The notes under the pieces: generated by a model
Told to the model about the DNA's origin: nothing
The model's database searches: none
The model's input: the letters and a program-made list of their open reading frames with translations, nothing else
From: Acorus gramineus
Taxonomy: Eukaryota > Streptophyta > Magnoliopsida > Acorales > Acoraceae
Direction of reading: 5' to 3'
Length of the DNA stretch: 64,000 nt
NCBI GenBank assembly: GCA_030737835.1
Contig: CM060853.1
Location: forward strand, 22,068,895 to 22,132,894
Shown here: one piece after another, positions 27,701-37,049 of the stretch
Layout: each line of letters starts with the position of its first letter
Position numbering within the stretch: position 1 is the stretch's first letter
Made by a program: the position numbers and the translations under genes

Positions 27701-30700
27701 AAAAATGGAAGCCTGTGAACAAAATGGAAGCATTTGAGGACAGAAGAGACAAGTACATACTGTCAAGCATAAGGTGAAACATGCATGGAAAAAAAGAGAT
27801 TACAAAGATAATTTTTTTATTTCTTTCAAAGAAAGATAATTTTTTGATGAATGAAAAGAAATATCAATCAACAATGAGATCCTAGTTATCCTCATCATCT
27901 AGAGCCAAATACACAAACCATAACCAGTTAAAATTTCATGTCATCCAAATCAAAACTCAAAGCAAGAGAATACTGTATGATAATTATGTATACTGTTGAC
28001 TTAAAAGTAAAACATATATCTTTTACCCTGCCCCAGAAACAAAAGAAACCAAACAATGAAAAAGAGAAAGAAAAGAAAGGTAAAACAGAGAAAGGGAGAA
28101 AGGACGGGGACTGCAGATGTACAAGACATTCTCAGAATATGTTAATACTGAAATGGTTCTTCCTCCTGACACACTGGATTATCAGACTCCAGATAAGCTG
28201 AATAATAACATGAATACAAACATATGGCATAGGTCTTCTCCTCGGTTTGGGTTTAGCCTAATAAACCAAAGTATTATTCAGATTAATTGCAAACAGACTT
28301 TAATGACTGGTTCTCAAGCTAACGGGCGCTTATAAATCGACACAAAAATTTGGGAGGCCACACTAGTCTGGAGAAGGTCAGAATATGCCATGGAAATATT
28401 TTCCAAAAGGAAAAAGAGTATACGTGGAAAATATTTGGGCTGCGATAGTAGTGCCCCTTTGTGCATGGATCTTTGCTCTTCTTGGGGCGGAATCGGTGTC
28501 AAATATCATTGGAGAAAGCTGAAAAGGGACGTAACAAAATCCTTCAACAGCTGATGAGTTTGCATCCCAGGTTTGGTGGGTTTTCTTTTTTAATTTTAGT
28601 TTCTTGTATTTTGCTAGCTTTGTACTTAGTCTTTGGAGATCGCTCGTCTCCATTGTTCGAGGAGCATATATCACTTAATATGAATGCTCCAATCCTTTTA
28701 AAAAAAAAAATAGACAGAGAGAGAGTAGGTGTGCCATGGCCAAGACTAATTGATGGTAAGGAAAATCCACCATAATACTTTATATGTTACATAATGTAAG
28801 CTCATGCAACCACGAAGCAACCCTATGACTCTGATATGCTTAGAAAAAACTAGCCAACTAAGGGAGAAGGCGTGTCGGATATAGTCTAGAATCAAGTGAG
28901 GCAACACGTTAGCACCAAGGAGCTAAAACTAAAACAATGTCTGAAAATTTGATGCATGAAATATGTTGAGAAAAATTTAGAGGGAGAAGGCAGCTCGATG
29001 AACGGTTACATGGATTATGCAAGGAAAGACATGGAAACTAGATGATGTCATTGACGAAATTTTCTATGAATAGAGAAATGAATTTTGGTCGTATCTTTTA
29101 TGAAACAACAATCCTATACCAGAATCAGGATTCAGAACAAATGTAAGAAGTTATGGGTTATCAAATTCAAACCCAGTCCTCTAAATTTCATTTTCTACAA
29201 TTTATTATTGATAACTTGGTATTGCTTTCAAAATGTGTCGAAGGAACATTCATTCTTAACCCTGAAGCACCACAAACCTTACACTTAATTCTTACTGCAA
29301 TTTAGAACCATGAAGTGTTTTACAACCACCTCAACTCAGGGCATAATCCTTCTAAGCCCACAAGTACATTAACTAGAATTGACTCTGTATGGTATAGGAT
29401 AGAATGCAGCATGCTGAGATAATTTATAGACTATTTCATTGATAACTACTTTTTACCATGTTGCCTAATCTAAAGGAAAATTTATATTGACATCATGGTT
29501 AAATACCGAAACATGAAGTAATTATGGCCATAGTTCAACGTGCGGCCGCACGTACCCCCCCTCGACGCACATCAGCACCCTGGTGCTGTCTAAGTGTTCT
29601 CCAAGTGCGGCCATGTGCGGTTATGTTCGGGGATATGCGGCCAGACGTTCGAACCCAGTTCGAAATGGAATCAAACGGCCCTTAGACATTCGAATCCAGT
29701 TCGAACGGGAAATCAAATGGCCCTTCAGGCGATCGAACTCAATTCGAACGGGATTCAAACAATTCGAACCCAGTTCTAACGGAATTCGAACGGGATTCAA
29801 ACAGCCCTTACACGTTCGAACAGGATTCAAACGGTCCTTAGGCGTTTGAATTCCGGTCAAACTGGGTTCAAACGCCAATATACTAAAAACAAATTTTAAA
29901 AAAAATAAAATATACAATGTGCTGCCGCATGTACCGTACATGCGGCCGCATGTACTGTATGCGGACCCTGCCTCATGTACTGTACGCACGCACATGGGGT
30001 CCGCACATGTTTTTAAACTATGATTATGGCTACCCTACTAAACAGCATTCCATTCACAATGGTGAACCGCAGTATATGAACCCACGAGAGAATCAAGTAA
30101 ACTACAGACTAAGACTAATTCCAGGCGTCTATCATCCCTCAGAATAGTTAAAGAATGCCTCAAGATATGTCACACATCATTAAACATTAAAACTAAGAAT
30201 TGTAATCCCTGTTACAAATATAAAAACATCCTCATTCACTCAATATTTCTAGGATAATTACCAGAGCAACAGATAGTAAAGAAGATTCACTTTGACTTAT
30301 CAATGTCCAGATTTTTTCCCTCAAACATATTTCATCTGCCAAAATAAACAAAACCCCATATTTATTGTTCTAATAAATGTGCTATAAGTCCAGTAAAACA
30401 TTGAATTTGACAACTGAATGATTATTGTTATAAGTTACCTGCTCTGGCATCAATGGATGCAATTTTTGCAAGAGAAAATAGAGCATATATTCCATCCAAC
30501 CTTTGTGTGGCCTTGGTAAGCCCAGTTTTTACTAGTTGTGTAAGAAGATCCAGCAAAGGAGACATCTGAGTATGAGCAAAAGTCAATTACATAATATTGA
30601 ATGATCAAGACTTGCAGCATCGATCAAAGTAAAGTGAAAGCTAAAGTTTAAACAACATGATTAGTATTTCTCACCCTTGCTGACGCATCAGGATTCTTGC

Positions 30701-33700
30701 ATACAACATGCAAACATCTAAGATGACCCCTTCTCAGATTTTCTTTTTCCTTGAGGCCTGTAGCAATAAAGTTGATAACATCATCTTGAACAGCTCCTGC
30801 AGAATTGGTCATCCAAGAAGCTAACGCAGACAGGATCACAAGCTTCACCTCCTCACTTCCTATATATGACCACCAAGATGTAATGAAATTGCAGCAAAAG
30901 TTGCAAAACCTAGCAGCCAGAAAGAGAGATAACTACTACTAACCATCATCTTTGTAACAGGATATAAGAAAAGTACATATAGAAGATGCCAAACTGTTCG
31001 GTGATTTCCCACGCAGAGCTTTTGACAATTCTTGCAATGCATTTACCATTCCAATCCTCTGGTAAGGGAATGCAAGTTTTCCTTCAGAGCCTGGACAGTT
31101 TAAACTTTAGTAGGAGCTTTATGTTATAATTTTGTATTCACATATATAATCAGCTAGATAATAGATAAGTTAGTGGTCCAACATGCAACAGGGTGCACTT
31201 AAGATGATAAAGTTACCAATTCCTCCCCCCCCCCCCCCCCCCACCCCCAAAGAAAGAAAAAAAAAACAATTTGAGCGTTCCTGACCTGACCCACCAAATG
31301 TTAAAAATAAATGTACATTATAAAATGTTAGACGGAGACGCACATTAAACAAAATGTAGGACTGATCAGAAATCCAATGCATGGACCCATGCAAATAAAT
31401 CATTTTCAGTATGAAGCCAACATAGATAGTGATGATTGCTAAGAACAATCCAGGCTAGGCCCCATGGACATTATAATTTCTATAGCAAAGTTACAATATC
31501 TGGAAATATATAATTGTTCTCGATCAAATTGTGCAAAAGAGTAGTGCTTTAAACCTTCAATGACAGCTTTAATGGCACAAAACATTAGCGAGAGAGTATC
31601 CGGATCACTAGACATTTGACTCAAACAGCCTACAATGGCCAAAGCTTTCATTCTCCGTCCTTCATCGGCAAGGCGAGCCTGGGGAAGGATAACTGAAAGA
31701 AATTCGATGGCGTATTTACTCAAGTCAATGTTCACAGATTCGAGCAAGTATAAGACAGATTCCAATACAATCTCTGGATTCCGTCTAAGCATTTTGAGAG
31801 AAGATGGAAACACGGTGATCTTGAAATCTTCATGTGTCAACTGTGAGAAAAGTGGATGAAATGCTCCACCAAGAGCCTGGGATGGCTTCTCCCTTGCATT
31901 TAGAATGGCTTGCACATAAAGTTCAAGAAACAGTGGCTGTCAAGAACAAAACATAAACATAAGATGTTTACAAAAATAAAAGTAATTTTATCTAGTATAA
32001 AGTGTCAAACATCACGCCAACAAATTCAACTCAGAAAAATAATTCATGCCAGCACATATATGGACATGCACAAACGGGCCAGTTGCACACTGCAATAAAT
32101 ACAAAAGATGCAAAACTGACTCCCACTTACTTTGCACTCCTCAAACAAACTAGAAATTGTAGTTGCATAGTCAAGCATGACCCATATCAATTCAGCACTA
32201 TCCTTACAGGATATTCTTGAGTTCTTCAGCTCCTCAATGTACATTTTGTACAGGTGCGGTGACTGTAATAGGAAAAACAAATATAAGAAAGTTAACCAAG
32301 ATACCTATGGCTATCATTGACAAAGGAGAAAAATAAAAAATTTAAATCGAGTGAAATGTTTAGTAAAAGGACCTCAGAGAATAGATGATAAAATATTTTC
32401 CTACAAGCCTGATGCATCTGGGAAGAGCCCTGAAGAAGAATATGAAGCAGGGAGGCCTGAGTGGAAGCAATCCTCACAAAAGCATTTTTTGATAGAGAGT
32501 TCGAAGGACTCCATCTTAGGAGGAGGCAGGACCACTTGAGAAGTTTACAGCAGCCTACTGGACTATTAACCCTTATCTGTTTTTCCATGGCCTGAACAAG
32601 AGTAGCAGCAAAACTCTTGATAAATGAAGCTTTGGCCAAACCTTTGACAATCACATCATCTACAGATTTTCTTGATAACCGATCATCATATATAAGCAAT
32701 GTTGTGAAGATTATATCAACAACCAATGATGCAACCTCAGCTGAAATCTCTGCAAAACCAATACAAACAAGTATTATGTTAAAAATCAATAAGTACACTA
32801 ACCCAAAATATCTATCCTGTGCATTCCAGACAACAGAGACAATACCACTTTACACATGACACAAGATTTGATGCTAATTGGTAATTCTGTTTTACACGTA
32901 ATCGGACAAAGTTACACACAAAATATTGGGAAAAAATGAATTTCCATCACACACATGCCTAATTTTTCTCCTCAATGAGTCAGGCTATATGCCACATTTT
33001 CACTTAAAGATCTTGTCATCCAATCTTTTACACTCCTTGAATCATTATTCAAGTATAACCATCCAATTCATTAATTATTGGGAGATGGCGGTTCAATTCA
33101 TCAACGACTGGGGACAATAAGCTAGCACGGTACTATTGAGTGGGGGTAGGTTGGCTTATTTTTGAGGAGTGGATGTTTGGGGCGGATCGAAATATCAGTA
33201 GAGCTCTCTTCTACCGTGGCCCAGCTGGATTCCGTTTTTTTGGTGTTATTTGTTCTTTTATTTTATTTCTGCTTTTGTATTGGGCATTCGCTTTAATTAA
33301 TAAAATTGAGGTGCTACCATTTTTACATATATATATATAACCATCCAATTGTATTAATTATTTTGATGAGAATACGGCATCTGCGATACACACATCAAAT
33401 GGGAAAGATGTAACATGGTAAAACATGATTAATAATCTGATACAACTGACATTTGCAGTTTTCTTTTCAAAAAATAAAAAAACTGACATTTGCAGTGGAT
33501 GTTGTAATAAAATAGACATTTTTGGTTCCCCACCTTACAAATATTCTGGGAGGTTCATTTTGCAAGAAGTCAAACAAGGACTCCAAGGTAAACATCAGTT
33601 TGTAGAGAGTCAAATTGCAATTTCCCCATGCAAAGAGGGATTTTTTTATAAGATCAGGGTAACAAGAACATTTTTTTTTTTTTGTGAGAATTCACTTGTC

Positions 33701-36700
33701 CTAATAAACAAGATTTTGTTGGTAATATTAGTTTTCTAAGGGTCTATGTGTAACTATTCTGGGGAGAAAAGAGCGGTTTTGCATGCAGGCCCCTAAAGCT
33801 AGTATGCTCACTTTTGTTGGTCATATATGCATGTAGAATTGGTATTAGGAGGAGAAGTTTAAGGTTTTCTGGGCATTCTGGTCGAACTAGATGTCAGATT
33901 TTTATTACTTCTTTCCATGTAGTTTTTGAAATATTTTCCTAAGTGTACCTAATAAAAAAATAGTATGTCAAAAAAATTTATGCTTGTTTTAGTGGTCAAT
34001 GGTTGTTTAATGTTTTTAACTTCTATCAAGACTACTTGTTTCAGATGAGATAAATTTGTGTTGAGGATATCTGGAATGGAATGGTGCAATCACTAAAGGC
34101 ATGGTGGATGCATAAGCTAGGAGAAACATCAGTTACATTGGGCAGAGACCATGGTATAGCCCCATATCTTTATTTCTTTCTCAGTTTTGTTATAATGCAT
34201 TGAGGAACATTATCTCCTCCTCTTGTTTGTAACCCACGGGCCTTGCCATTCTTAATAAAAATTTAGTTGATGAACTCCCACCTATCCTTTTTAAAAATTG
34301 AGTTGTCTGTAGTTTTAGTTGGCTTGCAAATTTTTGAAGGAGCCTTAGTGTCAATAGTTGAATAGAATTCTCTGAAATGATTCTATTTATGTAAGCCTGA
34401 TTGGCCAATAAACTTAATTTTGATCAATGTAATTATGGTTACATTAATTTGTTGCCTAGTTTTCTTTATCATCCTCCTTGGATCTTCATATTTCTGTTTC
34501 TTCTCTTTCGGTAAGCCCTAGATCCTTCGAATCACAATCCTAAAAGAACAATATTTCTATTTCCTTTATTACTTCAAGGACCACAAAGTAAAGTTGATAG
34601 TACTATAACACAATTTAACAGATTTTGCAAAAAAAAAAAAATGATTTTTTTATGGAAGATAGTATTCGTGTGTCACCAACTTCTATCAATGTAATGTTAT
34701 ACTACATGTAGGTGGATCAAAGAAGAATGAATTAAATGAGCCTTTTTACTGCACGTGAACCCATGTATGCTCCACAACCTCCACAAGCAACAGACCTGCA
34801 TGAGAAGGCTATGACAGTTTACCGGTACTTAATATGCACAGAATTTAATTGTTAACTTAAATTAGAGAAATTAAAGATAAAAACACTTAGACATACCAAG
34901 ACCATCAATATTGTAACCGACTCAATCAACGAGGATTTCAATGGATAATAAAGCCATCAAACTGTTTTCCTCTAATTTCTGTACATATTAATTAGGCATC
35001 TGATTAAGGGCTGACCAAAACTTTTTGAATACTAGTAGCTACCATGTTCACCTGAACATTAAAATTATCCTATGCATGGGTGACATATTTATCTCTAATA
35101 TATAACAAACATTTATATTTACATGTACTCTGTATGAAGTGTGAAATCAAAATCTCAAATATGTTGAACACATAGGGAACGCATTATGCCATAAATAAAC
35201 CATCAGGCAAGTGGAATATGTTCATATCAGTTAACATATTCTTGACGTCCATTGTAATTTTCAAGTTCTGTGGTGTTTAACATTGTTCATGTTCCATGTT
35301 GCTTCTTGAACTTGACTACTCTAACTGTATTCATATGAAATCTTATTGAAATATAACGCCGCTTTAGACCCAATCATATCATCAATAAAAATAATTACCC
35401 TCTAAAGTTTCTCTTTTTGTAAAGAATTAAGATAGGGTGTCACATAAGAGATAATTACATGATTGCAGCAGCACCTTGGATAGGAATCTCTCACAAAAGA
35501 GAGTTCAAAAGGTTGGTCAAGCTGATAGATGTTCATTCTCTTTTAGCATTCATGTTTTTTCTCTCAGGTACTTCTATCCGTGTGCCTAGTCCAAATGTCC
35601 ATTGACTTAATCAACTTGATTGGAATACAATCTAACATGATTATCCCGTGGTCCAGTACATAATTAACCATATGAACCATTCTTGTCCCAACATTATTTT
35701 TGGCCCATTTCGCCTCCACCTCCCTCACAAATATGCAGATCCTAAGAGTCTATGACAAACTAAAATACTGCATTGTGGATCAGACCATTTCAAGAATTGC
35801 ATGGCCTTCTGATCGTCACCTCATAATTTTATAATAAATGTATCATTTTCATTACTCTCGCTGAAAGAGATGTGAATTCTTTTCCCTTATACACTGGGTT
35901 CTTGTGGAAGTGATGAATAGCAAACTCTTAGTCAAGAATCGCCCCATAGTCAAGTAACATTGACTAGGAATTTATTATTGCAAAATCACCAAAAAAAAAC
36001 AAAGGCATTAACAGGAGACCATCATTCATGCCATGAACACGATATCAAAAATGTGCTAATTTGTTACATATGGATGAAGAGGCAACAGTAAATTGATCCA
36101 GACCTTCTGCTAGTAACAGATGGCATTCAGAATTGAGACAATCGATCACTCACTTGAAGAAAAGTCACCACAAAAAGGGCACTCTCCTATCTGATCTAAT
36201 CAACCATATTTAAACCCCCTCCCCCTTCCAAAAAAAAAAAACCCCAGACGATTACAAAGTTCAAATGACACCCGCAGCCTGGATAGACATGCACCTGGTT
36301 TAGATTCATGCCTACACAGAAAGCCATGTCCTCTTCTAATCAACTTGTTGCATCAAAATAAATTATTAAGTGCTGCATGTGACAACTGAAAATCCATATC
36401 TGGCACACTAACACTATCTGAACTTGTATAAAGCTTGTGAATTACTCAATTTATTGAACAAGCTGTTCCAGCGAAAATCATGGAACATGTAAAACGTACT
36501 GCTTGGACATTTAAGAGCAGATACACTGGAATTTCTAGCGATTCAGACAGTGATAAACATACCATTCCAAATCCAACACATGACCATCAGCTCTAGATGA
36601 ACATTACTAGACATCAAACTAGTCGACCAAGCACAACATTCTCGAAAATCCCGACTCACAGTAAAAGCTTAATTAATTAAAGACAGAAGAAACAAAAGAA

Positions 36701-36868
36701 CAACAGCAGTTCCAGCTCACATTTATCACGGAAATACATATTGAAAGGATCACCTGAGCCTTGCAGAACGGACGGCAAGACATCACGGAAGATCCGAAGC
36801 CGCTGCTTCACTGAGGACGTCGACACCTCCTCGGAAGCAGCGACCAGAGCTTCCATGGCTTCCGCCAT
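774..36868 (-). CDS. GCN1: eIF2-alpha kinase activator GCN1 / ILITHYIA, HEAT-repeat protein (3' end outside window)
   Basis: GCN1 is a ribosome-associated cytosolic scaffold that activates the kinase GCN2; the plant homologue ILITHYIA is linked to translation control and immunity. The ATG is at 36868. Exons in coding order: 36754-36868, 32373-32749, 32131-32262, 31555-31936, 30944-31090, 30675-30859, 30439-30565, 30262-30335, 27454-27530, 27261-27297, 27010-27176, 26597-26780, 25217-25294, 24270-24389, 24118-24177, 22871-22996, 22690-22786, 22419-22588, 19011-19313, 18805-18921, 18592-18693, 18363-18512, 17638-17802, 17376-17552, 16373-16495, 16159-16239, 15963-16079, 14983-15155, 14392-14469, 14165-14312, 13630-13752, 13477-13533, 13283-13393, 12987-13178, 12733-12906, 11437-11547, 11267-11336, 11120-11198, 10920-11022, 10660-10830, 10396-10518, 10207-10320, 10006-10112, 9867-9918, 9672-9778, 9513-9572, 9298-9412, 4206-4316, 3979-4116, 3791-3913, 3634-3705, 2705-2817, 1218-1376, 1035-1131, 774-956. 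They sum to 2418 codons in frame. The protein is nearly all HEAT repeats, with a Lys/Glu-rich helix near residues 830-885, the EF3-like block near 1390-1720 ([20 protein letters not shown]), and the start of the GCN2-binding region after about 2000. The last ~190 residues are missing at the left edge. Introns 17 and 21 seem to use GC donors. Family identity is certain; individual junctions may be off by a few bases. Confidence 0.95.
1377..3633. other. GCN1 introns flanking the exon at 2705-2817
   Basis: AT-rich intron DNA with no gene. A short direct repeat is visible: a 'catatgcngcttnaattt' segment near 2271 and again near 2457. Otherwise I see no recognisable element. Confidence 0.5.
4750..7350 (-). 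pseudogene. LINE (L1-type) retrotransposon remnant with reverse-transcriptase coding
   Basis: The minus strand carries a decayed plant L1-type ORF2 inside the 5-kb GCN1 intron between 4316 and 9298. Readable pieces in order are a KDEVKEV-type segment leading into a GIKP..GSDGFG region (the APGPDGF-type RT motif), then [16 protein letters not shown] near 6700 (RT finger motif), [10 protein letters not shown], and after 5730 [15 protein letters not shown] followed by a long 3' region with KWLWRW near 5240. Many stops and frameshifts make it dead. It is interrupted near 5735-6245. The long open frame on the plus strand at 6712-7368 is only its antisense shadow. No clear poly(A) tail or target duplication was found. 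Confidence 0.8.
5735..6245. mobile_element. Insertion nested in the LINE remnant, with GGCG-rich repeat segment
   Basis: LINE coding is broken here. The right part (about 6090-6235) is a run of 'taggcg' and 'gcctag' motifs, a repeat type seen in non-autonomous elements of many plants, and includes the palindrome 'cgcctaggcg'. The left part (5880-5990) is a purine-rich 'gggagaga' tract. Exact ends and target duplication are not resolved. Confidence 0.5.
8015..8110 (-). mobile_element. LINE 3' tail fragment
   Basis: Minus-strand sequence with an AATAAAATT-type segment followed by a 'gggctcctacc'-like terminus. It resembles the plus-strand tails at 15330-15552 and 58170-58316. It is short and degenerate. 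Confidence 0.4.
8230..8300 (+). mobile_element. SINE-like tRNA-related fragment
   Basis: Contains a good RNA polymerase III B-box-like sequence (ggttcgagccc) at about 8273, preceded by a plausible but weak A-box-like segment near 8240. It is followed by A-rich sequence. No TSD was identified. Confidence 0.35.
8441..8880 (-). pseudogene. LINE 3' end remnant
   Basis: The minus strand between about 8690 and 8880 can be read as a decayed LINE C-terminal region. It shows phrases such as [10 protein letters not shown] that parallel [11 protein letters not shown] in the remnant at 20010-21065, followed by a degraded 3' region ending at a T-run near 8441. It lies in the same intron and orientation as the larger LINE at 4750-7350. 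Confidence 0.55.
9093..9149. repeat. 22-bp direct duplication around a 13-nt poly(A)-like insert
   Basis: Bases 9093-9114 and 9128-9149 are identical 22-mers, separated only by tcaacaaaaaaaa (9115-9127). The structure looks like a target-site duplication around a tail-only retroelement insertion. It lies about 150 bp downstream (on the gene's strand) of the exon ending at 9298. Confidence 0.6.
12107..12373 (+). mobile_element. 5'-truncated LINE tail with 12-bp target duplication
   Basis: The same 12-mer, ttgtttcatatg, flanks this segment at 12095-12106 and 12374-12385. The insert ends in a short poly(A) and contains the shared tail sequence ggagatccctcgtctcc at 12302-12318. It lies in a GCN1 intron, antisense to the gene. 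Confidence 0.65.
15330..15552 (+). mobile_element. 5'-truncated LINE tail with poly(A)
   Basis: Contains a T/G-rich 3' region, an AATAAAACT-type segment near 15490, 'gcctaccc', and then a 13-A tail. The open frames here are not genes. It lies in the GCN1 intron 15156-15962. Confidence 0.55.
16995..17060 (-). mobile_element. LINE tail fragment
   Basis: On the minus strand it carries ggagatccctcgtctc (17026-17041) followed by a 'ttgttcaaggggc' segment, matching the LINE tail family at 12302, 21796, 25731 and 28635. It is short; 5' and poly(A) limits are not clear. Confidence 0.5.
17803..18362. other. GCN1 intron, no recognisable element
   Basis: AT-rich intron sequence between the exons at 17638-17802 and 18363-18512. 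I see no gene or repeat in it. Confidence 0.5.
19830..19990 (-). mobile_element. LINE tail fragment beside a T-run
   Basis: Starts on the plus strand with a T-run (19828-19842), as expected for a minus-strand poly(A). It is followed by sequence like the reversed tail family ('cttattaaaagaaacccctgg'). Confidence 0.4.
20010..21065 (-). pseudogene. LINE remnant with RT zinc-binding (zf-RVT) region and 3' tail
   Basis: A 162-codon open stretch (20577-21065, minus) ends the LINE ORF2 domain found downstream of reverse transcriptase. It reads [20 protein letters not shown], then a [18 protein letters not shown] segment typical of the zinc-binding region. The following frame decays with stops but continues through [19 protein letters not shown] and [12 protein letters not shown]. 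It ends at the tail motif (20072-20088) and a T-rich run near 20010. It lies in the 3.1-kb GCN1 intron 19314-22418, in the same orientation as the gene. No active copy is implied. Confidence 0.75.
21690..21866 (+). mobile_element. 5'-truncated LINE tail
   Basis: Encodes the LINE C-terminal phrase [14 protein letters not shown], which parallels [12 protein letters not shown] in the element at 20010-21065. The shared tail motif follows (21796-21810), then a short A-rich end. The flanks share an imperfect 'aagactaga(c/a)aac' duplication (about 21677 and 21868). Confidence 0.65.
22997..24117. other. GCN1 intron, mostly featureless
   Basis: AT-rich intron with a 15-T run near 23738. The following 'tatatac' and 'gtacatactc' segments resemble sequence near 60660-60850, so this may be a small dispersed repeat. 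No gene is seen. Confidence 0.4.
24390..25216. other. GCN1 intron with GT/G-run microsatellite
   Basis: AT-rich intron sequence; a (gt)n plus poly-G tract lies at about 24850-24870. No gene is seen. Confidence 0.4.
25560..25808 (+). mobile_element. 5'-truncated LINE tail
   Basis: Carries the family tail (agatccctcacctcc at 25732-25746, then 'tgttcgaggggcatc') and ends in 'atatctttccccaaaaaaaa'. It lies in GCN1 intron 25295-26596. The 191-codon frame at 25711-26286 is a chance fusion of this tail with the neighbouring SINE. Confidence 0.6.
26150..26285 (-). mobile_element. tRNA-derived SINE
   Basis: The minus strand has an A-box-like segment (tgatgagctggtaagc, within 26252-26268), then a B-box ggttcaaatcc (26212-26222) at tRNA-like spacing. 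It is followed by a tail ending in a run of A near 26150. It is not a tRNA gene: the flanking stems do not make a cloverleaf. Confidence 0.55.
27597..27770 (-). repeat. Decayed duplicate of GCN1 exon 9 and flank
   Basis: The segment repeats exon 9 (27454-27530) plus its upstream intron. On the minus strand it reads [19 protein letters not shown], against [19 protein letters not shown] in the true exon, and the flank 'gcctgtgaa.aaaatg.aagcat' is also duplicated. The copy has a poly(A)-containing insertion (27682-27703) near its upstream boundary and diverged residues, so it is probably not spliced in. Confidence 0.7.
27682..27703 (+). mobile_element. Tail-only LINE insertion, 22 nt
   Basis: The insert atatctttcc plus 12 A is flanked by exact copies of aatggaagcc (27672-27681 and 27704-27713). 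The non-A part matches the terminus of the LINE tail at 25560-25808 ('atatctttcccc' plus A). Confidence 0.6.
28540..28710 (+). mobile_element. 5'-truncated LINE tail
   Basis: Contains ggagatcgctcgtctcc at 28635-28651, then 'ttgttcgaggagcat', and ends in a 10-A tail near 28709. It is the same family as the tails at 12107 and 25560. Confidence 0.6.
29529..30022. mobile_element. Non-autonomous DNA transposon, 494 bp, 8-bp target duplication
   Basis: Flanked by perfect 8-bp repeats attatggc (29521-29528 and 30023-30030). The termini are inverted (catagttcaa at the left, rc catagtttaa at the right), with further similarity in 'gtgcgg'. The interior (29640-29875) is an imperfect tandem array with 'ttcgaac' and 'gggattcaaac' units. 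An 8-bp duplication fits the hAT superfamily. Open frames inside are repeat-driven and not genes. Confidence 0.75.
31225..31248. repeat. Poly-C tract
   Basis: An 18-C run followed by 'acccccaa' in a GCN1 intron, about 300 bp upstream (in gene order) of the exon 30944-31090 acceptor being far enough not to overlap it. Length is likely to vary between individuals or with sequencing. Confidence 0.8.
33080..33336 (+). mobile_element. 5'-truncated LINE tail with long target duplication
   Basis: The sequence 'ataaccatccaatt' plus an imperfect 'attaattatt' flanks the segment at 33055-33079 and 33337-33363. The insert ends with AATAAAATT and 'ggtgctacca', like other tails here, followed by a short AT microsatellite. 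It lies in GCN1 intron 1. Confidence 0.6.
33364..36753. other. Rest of GCN1 intron 1, no gene
   Basis: A 3.4-kb AT-rich stretch completing the 4-kb first intron. I see no conserved coding segment; in-frame splicing of exon 36754-36868 to 32373-32749 restores the expected N-terminus without any exon from here. Scattered T- and A-runs may mark further old retroelement tails (for example near 33668 and 33950). Confidence 0.5.
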
Positions 36869-37033
36869 CGCCGAAGACCGGACTGAGCTTCCACAGGTGC
36901 CAATGAAGGAGGCGTTACACCCTAACCCCAAAAGCCCAGACAGAGACAACGAACTCCACACGTTATACGGTTAGATCTTTGAAAACCGACGAGCAGTAGA
37001 CGATTTTCCAGCTCTCCTTACCGTAAACGGAAA

Positions 37034-37042
37034 TTAGGGTTT
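37034..37042 (-). promoter_or_regulatory. Telo-box upstream of GCN1
   Basis: On the minus strand this reads AAACCCTAA, about 170 bp upstream of the GCN1 ATG. Telo-boxes are known in promoters or 5' UTRs of plant translation-machinery genes, which suits a translation regulator. Whether it lies in the promoter or the 5' UTR cannot be seen. I see no convincing TATA box nearby. Confidence 0.5.
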
Positions 37043-37049
37043 CATCTTG

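Noticed and set aside
29640-29875. Possible CRISPR-like array
   Set aside because: Units are irregular and adjacent, with no conserved repeat/spacer alternation; the genome is a plant nucleus.
29583-29995. Open frames on both strands with repeated FEPSSNGI- or NPVR-like units
   Set aside because: Caused by the tandem array inside the hAT-type element, not a gene.
36721-36753. Stronger-looking donor (AAAT|GTGAGC) at 36721 for the end of GCN1 exon 1
   Set aside because: Joining it to exon 2 makes an in-frame stop; the CAG|GTGATC donor at 36754 gives [10 protein letters not shown], which aligns with other plant GCN1 proteins.
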